The notes: generated by a model not told the origin, from the letters alone. A DNA stretch of 64,000 nt from Gemmatimonadota bacterium (GCA_009692185.1 SHZT01000003.1:186001-250000); one strand, 5' to 3'. Shown: positions 36,151 through 45,129, counted from the stretch's first letter. Numbers and translations are program-made.

Positions 36151-37062
36151 ATGGCCTCCGAGAACCTCGCCGGGCGCACGATAGCCGGGTACCGCCTGCT
36201 CGAGCGGGTGGGCGAGGGTGGAACAGCCGCCGTCTATCGCGCCCGCCACGCCGACCGCGGCCTCGCCGCCGTCAAGGTATTGAAGGACCGTTTTCGGAAC
36301 GATGCCGTGACGGTAAAGCGATTCCTCCGCGAAGCCGGTTACGGCACCCGCGTCCAGCACCCTGCCGTTGTTCGCACGTACGACTTCGGACAACTGGAAG
36401 ACCTGTATTACCTAGCCCTGGAGTGGGCCGAAGGTGAAGCCCTCTCCGCATGCATCTCTCGAGACGGGCCGCTCGATCCCCGGCTCGTTGCCCAGATCAT
36501 CGACCAACTCGCGTCCGCGCTCACCGCCGCCCACGCCGTCGGCATCATTCATCGCGATCTGAAGCCCGAGAACATCATGTTCGACCGTGCGACGGAAGGC
36601 GTGAAGCTCCTGGATTTCGGTATCGCGAGAGATGCCCAGGAGGCCTCAGGCGACCGCCTGACACGCGCAGGATTCTTCGTGGGAACACTCCAATACGTAG
36701 CACCCGAAGCACTCTCCGGCGCCCTCGCCGGCGAGCCCGCCGATATCTATAGCCTTGCAACGATTACCTACTACCTGCTTACCGGACGTCACCCCTTTCA
36801 CGGCAAGTCGCCGCGAGACCTGTTTACCCAGTTGCTGAACTCGGATCCGCGCCCGCTTCGGGACGCGGCTGGTCCTGACCTGATCGTTACCCCAGGTCTG
36901 GAGCTCGCCGTCATGACAGCGCTCTCCCGGGACCCCGAAAAACGACAGAAATCAGTGCGCGAGTTCGCTGACCAAGTCATTGCAGGAATTAGAGAAAAGC
37001 CGGCTGAACCACCACCAACTTGGCCAATTGACAGGATCCTGAAAACATTGGGATTCAAATAG
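36151..37062 (+). CDS. Serine/threonine protein kinase (Hanks type), soluble
   Basis: 303 residues covering little more than the kinase domain. P-loop GEGGTAAVYRA, lysine AVKVLKD, catalytic HRDLKPENIM, DFG in LDFGIARD and APE in YVAPEALSG. No membrane helix or PASTA/NHL sensor follows, so it should be cytoplasmic. It is divergent from the GWxTD gene and 8 bases before pyrE. The last bases have a lower GC than the rest. Confidence 0.93.
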   Translation: MASENLAGRTIAGYRLLERVGEGGTAAVYRARHADRGLAAVKVLKDRFRNDAVTVKRFLREAGYGTRVQHPAVVRTYDFGQLEDLYYLALEWAEGEALSACISRDGPLDPRLVAQIIDQLASALTAAHAVGIIHRDLKPENIMFDRATEGVKLLDFGIARDAQEASGDRLTRAGFFVGTLQYVAPEALSGALAGEPADIYSLATITYYLLTGRHPFHGKSPRDLFTQLLNSDPRPLRDAAGPDLIVTPGLELAVMTALSRDPEKRQKSVREFADQVIAGIREKPAEPPPTWPIDRILKTLGFK

Positions 37063-37070
37063 TAGTAGCT

Positions 37071-37634
37071 ATGACTACCACTAACGTCATTAAGCTTAAG
37101 AATCGGCTAGTCGAGCTCCTCGACACCCGTTCTGTCCGGCGCGGCGACTTCACGCTGTCATCCGGTCGCAAGTCCCATTACTACATCGATGCGCGACGCA
37201 CAACGATGGCTGGTGAAGGCCTCGCCATCATCGGGGAGCTTGGGATCAACGCGATCCGGTCGCTCGGGTGGAACGTCGACGCCGTTGGTGGAATGACGCT
37301 GGCCGCCGATCCGATCGCGTATGCGATAGCGGTGGCAAGTCGCCACTCGCCCCCGCCGCTCGACGCCTTCACGGTGCGTAAGGAGCAGAAGACACACGGG
37401 ACCGGGCGACAGATCGAGGGCTGCTTCGAGAAAGGAATGAGCGTCGTCATCGTGGAAGACACGATCACCACCGGCGGGTCAGCCGCTCGCGCTGCCGAGG
37501 TGGTGCTGGCTCAGGGTGGGACGGTTTCAGGTGTCCTCGTCCTGGTGGATCGCGAGGAAGGCGGCGTGGAAGCCCTGCGGGCCGCTGGTCATGCCGTCCA
37601 CTCACTTCTGTCGATCAAGGACCTCGGACTCTAG
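37071..37634 (+). CDS. pyrE: Orotate phosphoribosyltransferase
   Basis: 187 residues. The PRPP-binding motif VIVEDTITTGGSA and the orotate-binding region KSHYYIDAR are visible, together with the flexible loop RKEQKTHGTGRQIEG. It makes OMP from orotate and PRPP in pyrimidine synthesis. It follows the kinase gene closely and no other pyr genes are nearby; upp lies at 57.8 kb. Confidence 0.95.
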   Translation: MTTTNVIKLKNRLVELLDTRSVRRGDFTLSSGRKSHYYIDARRTTMAGEGLAIIGELGINAIRSLGWNVDAVGGMTLAADPIAYAIAVASRHSPPPLDAFTVRKEQKTHGTGRQIEGCFEKGMSVVIVEDTITTGGSAARAAEVVLAQGGTVSGVLVLVDREEGGVEALRAAGHAVHSLLSIKDLGL

Positions 37635-37661
37635 CGCCGAAGGTCCCCTCCCGGACGCCCT

Positions 37662-38540
37662 TCACCACCTTCGTCCGTGGTCCACCACCCCAGGTTCGAG
37701 TGGATGAAAGGTGTGAAAGGTCGTCCGGAAGGGGACGATCATGCGGTTCACGTAGTCGTCGAGCGCGGTGGCGAACCGATACCGCCGGCGAAACTCGCTA
37801 CCCGTCATGCCGACAACCGCCCTCAAGTGCCTCCCCAGGCTCTGTGGCGAGGAGTATTCGAGCCGATACGCGACATCGCCTACCGACAGCCCGTCCATCT
37901 CGAGCAACTGCGCCGCAAAAAGAAGGCGTGTGGCGGCCAGATAACGCTTGGGCGACACGAGGCGGGCACGGAAGAACCGGGACATCATGGTGGTTGGGCG
38001 GACGTGCAGATGTGCAGCCAGCGCCCGTACAGAGGGCGTACCGACGGCCGTACGGATCATCACCTCGAAGAAACGACGACAATCCGGGGTGGGCTCGCCC
38101 AGCATGGGGATGACGCGGCCGAGAATCCGCGCCGACGCGGGTGACGCGGAGTGCGCGACGAGGTCGCGCAGGTCCTGCCACCCGTCGCGCACGGTGAGGT
38201 CCACCAGTCGGCGGACGCCCGAGGCGCCGAGGTACAAGAGGCGTTCTGTTGATGCCGAATCGTGGCTGGAAACCACGGCCACCGTGGGAACGGCCGGGAA
38301 GCGGCGAATGAGGGCGGCGACCCGCGGCGCGTCCTCTCGAGAGATTCTCCGCGGCGAAACGAGCACGGCGCTGACGGGGCGCTCCCGAACCGCGCGCATG
38401 ACTTCGGGCAGCGTATTGGTATGGATCCACCGGGCCTGGCCCTGGACAGCCACTGTCACGCGGGCACGCTCATCCGGATCCATGACCATTGCAACGATGG
38501 GTGGCGCGACCACGACCGGCTCCGCTGATTGACGGGGCAC
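37662..38540 (-). CDS. AraC-family-like regulator with receiver-like N-terminal domain
   Basis: 292 residues. The C-terminal ~110 residues form an AraC-type pair of HTHs: VRALAAHLHVRPTTMMSRFF and LSVGDVAYRLEYSSPQSLGRHL. The N-terminal ~140 residues resemble a response-regulator fold (VAMVMDPDER, PVSAVLVSPRR, TVAVVSSHD) but lack a clear phosphoacceptor Asp, so phosphorylation is doubtful. Convergent with pyrE. Confidence 0.8.
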   Translation of the reverse strand: MPRQSAEPVVVAPPIVAMVMDPDERARVTVAVQGQARWIHTNTLPEVMRAVRERPVSAVLVSPRRISREDAPRVAALIRRFPAVPTVAVVSSHDSASTERLLYLGASGVRRLVDLTVRDGWQDLRDLVAHSASPASARILGRVIPMLGEPTPDCRRFFEVMIRTAVGTPSVRALAAHLHVRPTTMMSRFFRARLVSPKRYLAATRLLFAAQLLEMDGLSVGDVAYRLEYSSPQSLGRHLRAVVGMTGSEFRRRYRFATALDDYVNRMIVPFRTTFHTFHPLEPGVVDHGRRW

Positions 38541-38645
38541 TATACCGCGCCCTGCTCAACGCCCTTTCAAATCGCCATTCCGCCCCGGCAACAGGGCCTG
38601 TCCTGCCGTTCGTTGCGCGTCCTGGCTATCTTGCGAATGGACCAC
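38541..38645 (+). promoter_or_regulatory. Spacer with presumed rnpB promoter
   Basis: The 105 bases between the AraC-type gene start and the rnpB 5' stem must hold divergent promoters for both. A TATCTT box (about 38629-38634) is a -10 candidate for rnpB, but no matching -35 at normal spacing is convincing. Confidence 0.3.
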
Positions 38646-39005
38646 CGCCGGTGGAGTGTGATGGTCGCGACCCGCTTTCGGGCGGGCCGAGGAAAGTCCG
38701 AGCTCCAAGGGCAGACTGCCAGGTAACGCCTGGGCGCCGCAAGGCGACGGATAGGGCCACAGAGAATAGACCGCCCGCGCAAGCGGGTAAGGGTGAAACG
38801 GTGGGGTAAGAGCCCACCGCGCGACCGGCAACGGTGGCGGCACGGCAACCCCCAGTCGGAGCAAGGCCAAATAGGCGGCGAGACCCGGCCCGGGTCGTTC
38901 CACGCCGCGGGTAGGCCGCTTGAGTCGGCGGGCGACCGCCGGCCTAGAGAGATGACCGTCTCCCGCTCTGCGGGAAACAGAACTCGGCTTACGGCTCCAC
39001 CGGCG
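38646..39005 (+). ncRNA. rnpB: RNase P RNA, bacterial type A
   Basis: Conserved blocks in order: GAGGAAAGTCCGAGCTC (P3/P4 side), GATAGGGCCACAGAGAATAGACC, GGGTAAGGGTGAAACGGTGG with GGTAAGAGCCCACCG, and the 3' ACAGAACTCGGCTTAC. The ends are set by an 11-base-pair P1 stem: CGCCGGTGGAG (38646-38656) with CTCCACCGGCG (38995-39005). It processes tRNA 5' ends with the RnpA protein encoded at 42.8 kb. Confidence 0.95.
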
Positions 39006-39052
39006 CCTGGTTCACCTCAAGTCCTTGGATATCGCTGCCAAACTCTTCTGCA

Positions 39053-39881
39053 ATGCGCGGTTTCGTGCTGGCGTGTGCCCTTCTCGGAGGGTTTTCGCCA
39101 TGCGTCGCGGCGCAGGTGCCCGCTTCCCGATCCCGCGACTATCTCTTCGCCTCGAATGCGGACGACGCTCGCGCCCTCCTGGTCAACCCGGCAGGCCTCG
39201 CCCGACCGATTGCGTCTCTTTTTGGCGAATTCTCGAGTGTCCTCGCGGCAGACGGCGGCCGTCGCCTGGGGCAGTACAGCTTCGGCGTGAGTTCGCGGAG
39301 CGCCGCCGTTGGCTACCAGCGCGACCTCTGACAGCCTGCCCAGTATTGGCACGTGGCGGGTCGCCGGCGCGATGGCGCTCACGAAGCTGGCGCTCGGCAC
39401 CAGCATCGCGTTCCACAAAGGCGGGCGGTCATGGGATGCGGGCATGCTGTACACGCCGCTCCCGACCGTATCGTTCGGGCTGGTCGTTCGAAACCTGGGA
39501 CGACCGGTGGTACGGGATAGCGCGCTTCGGATCGTCGTGGCCAGCGCGGTCACGTTCCGGCCGGCCCGCGGGGCGGCGCTCACGGCCGAGGTGCTCGGCA
39601 CCGAGCGACGACCGGTCGCGGGCTACGACCGGCGCTACCGCGCGGGCGCCCAGATCGTGTTGCCGATCCGGTGGCTCGTTACCGCCACGTCTGCCTTTGA
39701 ATTCGAGTCACGGCCAAGTGGGAACAGATTGGGACGCTGGAGTATCGGAGTCGCGTTCGGCAGGCTGAATCAACTGCTCGGGGTTGCCACGACAGCGGAG
39801 CCGGAGGGTGTGGCGAGAAACTTGGAGGCCTACAGTCTCGCGGCGATCGCCAAGGGCGTCACCCGCCCAGGACCCTTCTAG
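39053..39881 (+). pseudogene. Predicted outer-membrane/PorV-PorQ-like protein, frameshifted
   Basis: An N-terminal signal peptide (FVLACALLGGFSPCVAA) and a segment with ALLVNPAGLA, as in outer-membrane proteins of the FadL/PorV kind, run to a TGA at 39329-39331. The next frame (LPSIGTWRVAGAMALTK to TRPGPF) continues the same beta-rich protein, so one extra base near GCGCGACC (39319-39326) would explain the break. Restored length is about 275 aa. Its TAG stop shares CTAG with the convergent dnaN gene. Confidence 0.65.
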
Positions 39882-40987
39882 TCCACCAGCCGCAGGGGCA
39901 TGACCAGGCAGAGGTACGCAGCCGGATCGTCCCAGCCCGCCGGCTCGATCGTCGCCGCACGCTCCGGGGCCTTGAAGCTGAACTTGACCTCGTCCGTCGG
40001 CATGTACTTCAGCACTTCAAGCAGATAGTTCGCGTTGAAACCGATTTCGAGGGGCTCTCCATCGTACGATACGGCAATCTCGTCCTGGGCTTCGCCCAGG
40101 TCCGGCGTCGAAACGGCGAACCGGAGCGTTCCGCTGGAAAATGCCAGGCGGACCCGATGGGTCTGGTCGCTCGCGACGACACCGACACGCCGCAACGCCG
40201 ATGACAGTGCTTCCTTGTCAATCGTGGCGACCTTGTCATTCTCCCGCGGAATGACCTGCTCGTAGTTGGGATACGGACCTTCGATGAGCCGGGTAAAGAC
40301 GCGCGTATCGCCGGTCCGAAAGCCGAGGTGGTTTTCGCTCTTCGCGATTTCGATCATATCGGCGGCACCGAACAAGCGCCGGATCTGTTCCAGCGCCTTG
40401 GGTGGCACGATAAGGTCAGCTGATTCCTTGGCCCCGGACGCCGGAACGTCCATCTTCGCCAGCCGGTGCCCGTTCGTGGCCACCATCCGCATCTTCTCGC
40501 CCCGCAGCTCCCAAAGCACGCCGTTCAGGATCGGGCGGCTTTCCTCGGTCGAGGCGGCGAACGAAACGTGATTAACAAGCTTGAGCAGGTCGGCCGACGT
40601 GACACTCCACGCCTTGTCGAACTTGACCGGTGGGAAGTTCGGGAACTCTTCCTTGGCAATTCCGAGCAGCTTGAACTTTGAACGGCCACATTCGAGGTTG
40701 ATCCGTTGCTCACCCGCTCCGGTGATTCGCACAGCAGCGCTCGGCAACTCCCGGACGATCTCGACCAGCTTTTTCGCCGGCAGCGTGACCGCGCCTGGCG
40801 CGTCAACATCGGCCGGAACGAGTGTGCTGACTGCGATATCGAGATCGGTACCGGACAGCCTGAGGCCATCACTGCCGGCCTCGACGAGAATGTTCGCCAG
40901 AACTGGAAGTGTGGTCTTTGCAGGAACGGTCGGTGAGACAGCCGCGAGGCCATCGTGCAAACGTTCACGGGTAATTGTGAACTTCAC
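39878..40987 (-). CDS. dnaN: DNA polymerase III beta sliding clamp
   Basis: 369 residues from GTG 40987. Three clamp domains are visible: an N-terminal KFTITRERLHDGLAAVSP, a middle region containing EFPNFPP and ESRPILNGVLWE, and the conserved C-terminal CLVMPLRL. It lies downstream of dnaA in the usual order, separated by a 225-base spacer with origin-like features. recF does not follow. Confidence 0.97.
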   Translation of the reverse strand: MKFTITRERLHDGLAAVSPTVPAKTTLPVLANILVEAGSDGLRLSGTDLDIAVSTLVPADVDAPGAVTLPAKKLVEIVRELPSAAVRITGAGEQRINLECGRSKFKLLGIAKEEFPNFPPVKFDKAWSVTSADLLKLVNHVSFAASTEESRPILNGVLWELRGEKMRMVATNGHRLAKMDVPASGAKESADLIVPPKALEQIRRLFGAADMIEIAKSENHLGFRTGDTRVFTRLIEGPYPNYEQVIPRENDKVATIDKEALSSALRRVGVVASDQTHRVRLAFSSGTLRFAVSTPDLGEAQDEIAVSYDGEPLEIGFNANYLLEVLKYMPTDEVKFSFKAPERAATIEPAGWDDPAAYLCLVMPLRLVD

Positions 40988-41212
40988 GAGTTATCCCGAC
41001 CGGGAAGCATATGTAAAGATACTTCTATACCTATTTATTATCATAGTCGTAGTAGTAGAGGCACCGGAAAACTGTATAACCGCTCCAACTCCTTCCGTTT
41101 TCGAATCATGTGAGCCCACCCATCGTGTGGGTTCACCGTCGGATCTGTGGAACGTTCGTGGAATCACCCGGAGTTTCCGCCCGTACTCAACAGTATCCCC
41201 AAGTTTTCCCGG
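40988..41212. other. oriC: Probable oriC core in dnaA-dnaN spacer
   Basis: In plus-strand order: an AT-rich block (about 41008-41046), TAG-TCG-TAG-TAG-TAG (41044-41058) resembling a DnaA-trio, the GC-rich GGCACCGG (41060-41067), then a reverse TTATACAGT box (41071-41079, 7/9 to TTATNCACA). Further weak boxes are TTATCCCGA (40990-40998) and CGTTCCACA reversed (41146-41154). This order matches the basal unwinding element described for Bacillus subtilis. Origin function is inferred. Confidence 0.6.
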
Positions 41213-42595
41213 TTAGGGTGCGGACAACTCCCGGCGCGCTAGATCCACCCGGTCCTTGAACTGCCGGTCGCGCTGCATGGTGTCCTGGACCTTGCCCAAA
41301 CTGTGAATCACCGTTGAGTGGTCGCGCCCCCCAAAGGCCTGCCCGATTTCAACCAACTGCATGTGCAGGAGATCCCGGGCGAGGAACATGGCCACCTGGC
41401 GGGGGACCGTGAGCGTCTGGGTGCGAGCCTTGGACCGGAGACCCTCGGGCGTCACACCCCACCGGCGCGCAACGATCTCCTGGACCCGGTCGATGCTCGG
41501 CAGGGCGGCCGGATGATCGGCCGCGGCGTCGGCCGCGCGGATCTTATCCGACAGCGCGTCGCGGGTGAGCTCGATGGAGATTTCGCGGTGCTTAAGTGAG
41601 GCGTAGAGCAGCAATTTGATGATGCATCCCTCGAGCTCGCGCACTGAACTCCGCACATGCTCGGCGATGAACCGCAGTACGTCGTCAGGGATCATGAGTT
41701 CGAGATGGTCTTGCTCAGCCTTCTTTCGCAGGATCGCGATCCGGTGCTCCAGGTCCGGCTGGCCGACGTCGGCCACCATCCCCCATTCAAACCGGCTGAT
41801 CAGCCGTTTTTCCAGCCCCGGGATTTCCTTGGGCGGGCGGTCGGACGTGAGGACGATCTGCTTGCCCGCCTCGTGCAGGGCGTTGAACGTGTGGAAGAAT
41901 TCCTCCTGGGTCATTTCCTTGCCTTCGAGGAAATGCACGTCGTCCACCAGGAAGATGTCCACTTCGCTCCGGTACTGGCGGCGGAATTCGGGCATGGTGC
42001 GCGAGTGGATGCTCTCGATGACCTCGTTGATGAACTGCTCCGCGCCCATGTAGGCGACGCGGGCATTGGGCTGTTTTTCGAGAATCGCGTGCGCGATAGC
42101 CTGCATGAGGTGGGTCTTACCAAGGCCGGTCGCACCGTAAATAAAGAGCGGATTATAGGTCTTGGCGGGCGCTTCGGCGGTTGCATAAGCCGCCGCGGCA
42201 GCCAGTTCGTTCGATTTCCCGATAACGAAGGTGCGGAAGGTGTAGCGATCATTGAGCGGCGTGGCCCGTTTCAGCGGCTTCGTGGGCCCGGTACTCGGGG
42301 GCGGCGCGACGAAGAAGTCCATCTGCGGCCGCTGGGCGCGCTCTTCCTGTACCTGGAACGAAACGGTCAGCGCCTGGCCCAGGGACTTCGCGGCCAGACG
42401 GGACAAGAGGGGGGCGTGCTTGGACTCATTCCACTCGACGGCGAACTGATCCGGGGCGGCCAGGACCAACCGGCCGTTGCTCAGGCCGACAGGTTCAGCG
42501 GGCTCGAGCCACGTGCGGACGGTCGCGTCAGGAAGTTCCCGCCGTGCCTCTTCGAGCACACGGCTCCACGCTTCTTTGGCTGATAGTTCCATCAA
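41213..42595 (-). CDS. dnaA: Chromosomal replication initiator DnaA
   Basis: 460 residues with all four domains. The AAA+ domain has Walker A GATGLGKTHLMQA and Walker B VDIFLVDDVHFL. Domain IV contains the DNA-binding signature GGRDHSTVIHSL. The N-terminal domain I is about 80 residues, and domain II is short and Pro-rich. It is divergent from rpmH, the common order at bacterial origins. Confidence 0.97.
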   Translation of the reverse strand: MMELSAKEAWSRVLEEARRELPDATVRTWLEPAEPVGLSNGRLVLAAPDQFAVEWNESKHAPLLSRLAAKSLGQALTVSFQVQEERAQRPQMDFFVAPPPSTGPTKPLKRATPLNDRYTFRTFVIGKSNELAAAAAYATAEAPAKTYNPLFIYGATGLGKTHLMQAIAHAILEKQPNARVAYMGAEQFINEVIESIHSRTMPEFRRQYRSEVDIFLVDDVHFLEGKEMTQEEFFHTFNALHEAGKQIVLTSDRPPKEIPGLEKRLISRFEWGMVADVGQPDLEHRIAILRKKAEQDHLELMIPDDVLRFIAEHVRSSVRELEGCIIKLLLYASLKHREISIELTRDALSDKIRAADAAADHPAALPSIDRVQEIVARRWGVTPEGLRSKARTQTLTVPRQVAMFLARDLLHMQLVEIGQAFGGRDHSTVIHSLGKVQDTMQRDRQFKDRVDLARRELSAP

Positions 42596-42719
42596 CTAGT
42601 GCGAAACCGGGGGGTGGGGGGTACAGGGCAACCGAACGTATTGCTGGCATGTGGAAAAGTCAACCTTGACCGGAAACGTCTGGCGCGGGTAGTTTTCCTG
42701 CCCCGAAAGAGAGTTCAGG
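42596..42719. promoter_or_regulatory. Divergent dnaA/rpmH control region with DnaA box
   Basis: The 124-base spacer between dnaA and rpmH holds TGTGGAAAA (42650-42658), the complement of TTTTCCACA, one base from the consensus DnaA box. It could serve dnaA autoregulation or belong to the origin. A G-rich run lies at 42609-42621. Promoters for both genes must be here but were not resolved. Confidence 0.5.
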
Positions 42720-42881
42720 ATGAAGCCCTCATACCGGCCACGCAACAAGCGGCGTAGCAACACGCACGGGTTCCGGGCGCGCATGAAAACGCGTTGGGGC
42801 CGCGCCGTGCTGTCCCGTCGGCGAAAAAAGGGCCGGAGACAAGTCGCGATTCGCATTCCCTCGAAGCACGGAGCTCGCTGA
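42720..42881 (+). CDS. rpmH: Ribosomal protein bL34
   Basis: 53 residues: [20 protein letters not shown] followed by [19 protein letters not shown], the hallmark of bL34, with a slightly extended C-terminal tail. It is too short to be listed by many gene finders, but the protein motif is unmistakable. Its 3' part overlaps the apparent start of rnpA. Confidence 0.95.
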   Translation: MKPSYRPRNKRRSNTHGFRARMKTRWGRAVLSRRRKKGRRQVAIRIPSKHGAR

Positions 42882-43216
42882 CGGCTGAGGCACTCCCTCG
42901 CGGCTGGCGCCTGTCGCAGGGATCAGCGCTTACGGCCGTGTTGCGTGTGGGTCGCCGCCGCCGCACGCCCCGTCTGGACATCGCATGGTATGCCAATGAC
43001 ACCGGCCACCCGCGGCTCGGCGTGATCGTGGCGCGTTTTGGCGGCACGGCCGTTCGGCGAAATCTTCTGCGGAGGCGGCTCCGGGAGATCGCACGCCGCC
43101 GAATCCTTCCGCGACTGGCTGCCGTAGATGTGGTGGTCAAGTCGCGCGCCGGCGCCTACGACGCGGACGTCGGGACCCTCGCCAACGATCTGGAGCAATG
43201 GCTGTCGTCGCTGTAG
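42794..43216 (+). CDS. rnpA: Ribonuclease P protein component
   Basis: 140 residues if TTG 42794 is the start, which lies inside rpmH (88-base overlap). The only other in-frame start-like codon before the conserved region is CTG 42878. Conserved RnpA elements are LPRGWRL near residue 35, [12 protein letters not shown] and the RNR-like [14 protein letters not shown]. It forms RNase P with the RNA at 38.6 kb. The overlap resembles the nested rpmH-rnpA of Thermus. Confidence 0.88.
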   Translation: MGPRRAVPSAKKGPETSRDSHSLEARSSLTAEALPRGWRLSQGSALTAVLRVGRRRRTPRLDIAWYANDTGHPRLGVIVARFGGTAVRRNLLRRRLREIARRRILPRLAAVDVVVKSRAGAYDADVGTLANDLEQWLSSL

Positions 43217-43434
43217 CGGTCAATGTTCCCCAGGCCCTCGCCATCGCGCTGATTCGTCTTTATCAGCTCGCGCGGGCTCCGTTCCCGTCACCTTGCCGCT
43301 ATCACCCGACCTGCTCCGGCTACGCGATCGATGCGGTCCGTCGGTACGGTGCGCTCAAGGGTTCCTGGCTTGGCCTCAAACGGATCCTGCGGTGCCATCC
43401 GTTTCGGACCGGCGGCTTCGACCCGGTCCCGTAG
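43198..43434 (+). CDS. yidD: Membrane protein insertion efficiency factor YidD
   Basis: 78 residues with the family block [24 protein letters not shown] (cysteines at CRYHPTCS) and [18 protein letters not shown] at the end. It assists membrane protein insertion together with YidC, which follows 12 bases downstream. It overlaps the rnpA end by 19 bases. Confidence 0.95.
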   Translation: MAVVAVAVNVPQALAIALIRLYQLARAPFPSPCRYHPTCSGYAIDAVRRYGALKGSWLGLKRILRCHPFRTGGFDPVP

Positions 43435-43446
43435 GCAACGACAATC

Positions 43447-45129
43447 ATGGACCGGCGCACGATCCTGGCGATCGTATTGATCCTCATGGTGGCGGTGCTG
43501 CCGTCACTGTTATTCCGTCCGTCCGCTCTCGTTCCTGCAGCGGATGTGCTGGTCGGTGGGTCAGCCGACTCAGGCGCCCCGGTGAATGTGACGCCCTCGG
43601 CGCCTGCTGTCCGGGCGCCAGTCTCTTCGCTGCGGGAAACCGCGGACCCGGTGACGCGTCGGTCGGCCGATCAGGACTCCAGCGCCGAGCAGATCGTCGT
43701 CGTCGAATCACCGCTCTATCGCTTTTCGTTTTCCACCCACGGCGCGCGCCTGGTTGGCGCCGTTCTGAAGCACTACCGATCGTTTGCCCCAGGTGATTCC
43801 GGCCCGGCGAACGTCGTGCCGGCCGAGTCCCAGTTCCTTGATTACCGCGTCGTGTTCGGCGTTGACACGGTCAAGCTGTCGGACTGGACGTTTGCCCCGT
43901 CCGCTGAGCGGGTCGATGTCGGCCCCGGTGGCGCAGAACTCACGTGGACCGCACGTCGCGCCGGCGCGGTGGTCACGCTCCAGTACCGGTTTGCGGATTC
44001 TGACTACCTCTTTGACGTCCACGGCGATCTCAACGTCGGCGGTTCGCAGAGCGGCCTGGTGCTGGTCGGGATGGGGCCCCACCTGCGGATGGTCGAGTCG
44101 GACTCGGTAGACGACCGGCGTTCCTACTCCTTGGTGACCAAGGCACGTTCGACCGAACGGGTGGACTTCAGCGCTCTCGACCCGGGCGAACGCCAGGAGC
44201 TTCCTGGGCCCTTTGAGTGGGTGGCCTTCAAGACCAAGTACTTTGTGGCGGCCGTCCTTGCGCTCGATTCGGGCGCGTCCCAATTCGGTGGCGTCGCGGC
44301 CGTCGGGGGCCCGCGCTACGGGAAGCAGGCTTCGAACGCGAGCGCCTTTGCATCACTGCCGGCGCCCAACGGAGTGTTCAGCCACTCGGTCTACATCGGG
44401 CCGCAGGAATACCGCCGGCTCGCAGGCATCGGCCACAACTTGAACGACGTGAATCCGTACGGTTGGATCCTGCGGCCCGTGATTCAGCCGTTCTCCGTGC
44501 TGATCGTTCGTATCCTGCTCTGGATGCACGAGGGCCTGCACCTGGCCTACGGGTGGGTGCTCGTCCTCTTCGGGATTGCCGTGCGCGTGGTGCTGTGGCC
44601 GCTGAACCAGAAGGCGATGCGGTCATCCATGGCGATGCAGGCCCTGCAGCCCGAAATGAAGGCGCTCCAGGACCGCTACAAGACCGAGCCGCAGAAAATG
44701 CAGCAGGAAATCATGAAGCTGTACAAGGATCACAACGTGAGCCCGCTCGGGGGCTGCCTGCCCATGCTGATCCCGATGCCGGTCTTGTTCGCGTTGTTCT
44801 TTGTGTTCGCCAATACCATCGAGTTCCGCGGCGTTCCGTTCCTCTGGTTACCGGACCTGTCGCGGGCGGATCCCCTGTACGTCATTCCCCTCCTGATGGG
44901 GATCTCGATGTATGGGCTCTCAAAGATCGGCCAGATGGGGATGCCGCCGAACCCGCAGGCCACCATGATGCTCTACATCATGCCCGTGATGTTCACGGTG
45001 CTGTTCCTGCAATTCTCGTCCGGGCTGAACCTGTACTACGCCGTGAGCAACATCGCGAGCATTCCGCAGCAATGGCTCATTTCGCGCGAGCGGCTGCGGC
45101 GTCAGAAGAAACCGGCGGCGGTGACGTAA
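43447..45129 (+). CDS. yidC: Membrane protein insertase YidC
   Basis: 560 residues. An N-terminal membrane helix (about 5-22), a long periplasmic beta-sandwich domain (about 70-340), and the conserved 60-kDa inner-membrane domain with five helices from about 350, including PLGGCLPMLIPMPVLFALFF and NLYYAVSNIASIPQQW. Gram-negative type by its large periplasmic domain. Fourth gene of the rpmH-rnpA-yidD-yidC-mnmE set. Confidence 0.97.
   Translation: MDRRTILAIVLILMVAVLPSLLFRPSALVPAADVLVGGSADSGAPVNVTPSAPAVRAPVSSLRETADPVTRRSADQDSSAEQIVVVESPLYRFSFSTHGARLVGAVLKHYRSFAPGDSGPANVVPAESQFLDYRVVFGVDTVKLSDWTFAPSAERVDVGPGGAELTWTARRAGAVVTLQYRFADSDYLFDVHGDLNVGGSQSGLVLVGMGPHLRMVESDSVDDRRSYSLVTKARSTERVDFSALDPGERQELPGPFEWVAFKTKYFVAAVLALDSGASQFGGVAAVGGPRYGKQASNASAFASLPAPNGVFSHSVYIGPQEYRRLAGIGHNLNDVNPYGWILRPVIQPFSVLIVRILLWMHEGLHLAYGWVLVLFGIAVRVVLWPLNQKAMRSSMAMQALQPEMKALQDRYKTEPQKMQQEIMKLYKDHNVSPLGGCLPMLIPMPVLFALFFVFANTIEFRGVPFLWLPDLSRADPLYVIPLLMGISMYGLSKIGQMGMPPNPQATMMLYIMPVMFTVLFLQFSSGLNLYYAVSNIASIPQQWLISRERLRRQKKPAAVT

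Noticed and set aside
41112-41134. Hairpin GAGCCCAC/GTGGGTTC in the dnaA-dnaN spacer
   Set aside because: A short stem of five firm pairs and a G-T pair without a U tract. It may be part of the origin or dnaA 3' structure, and support is too weak to list as a terminator.
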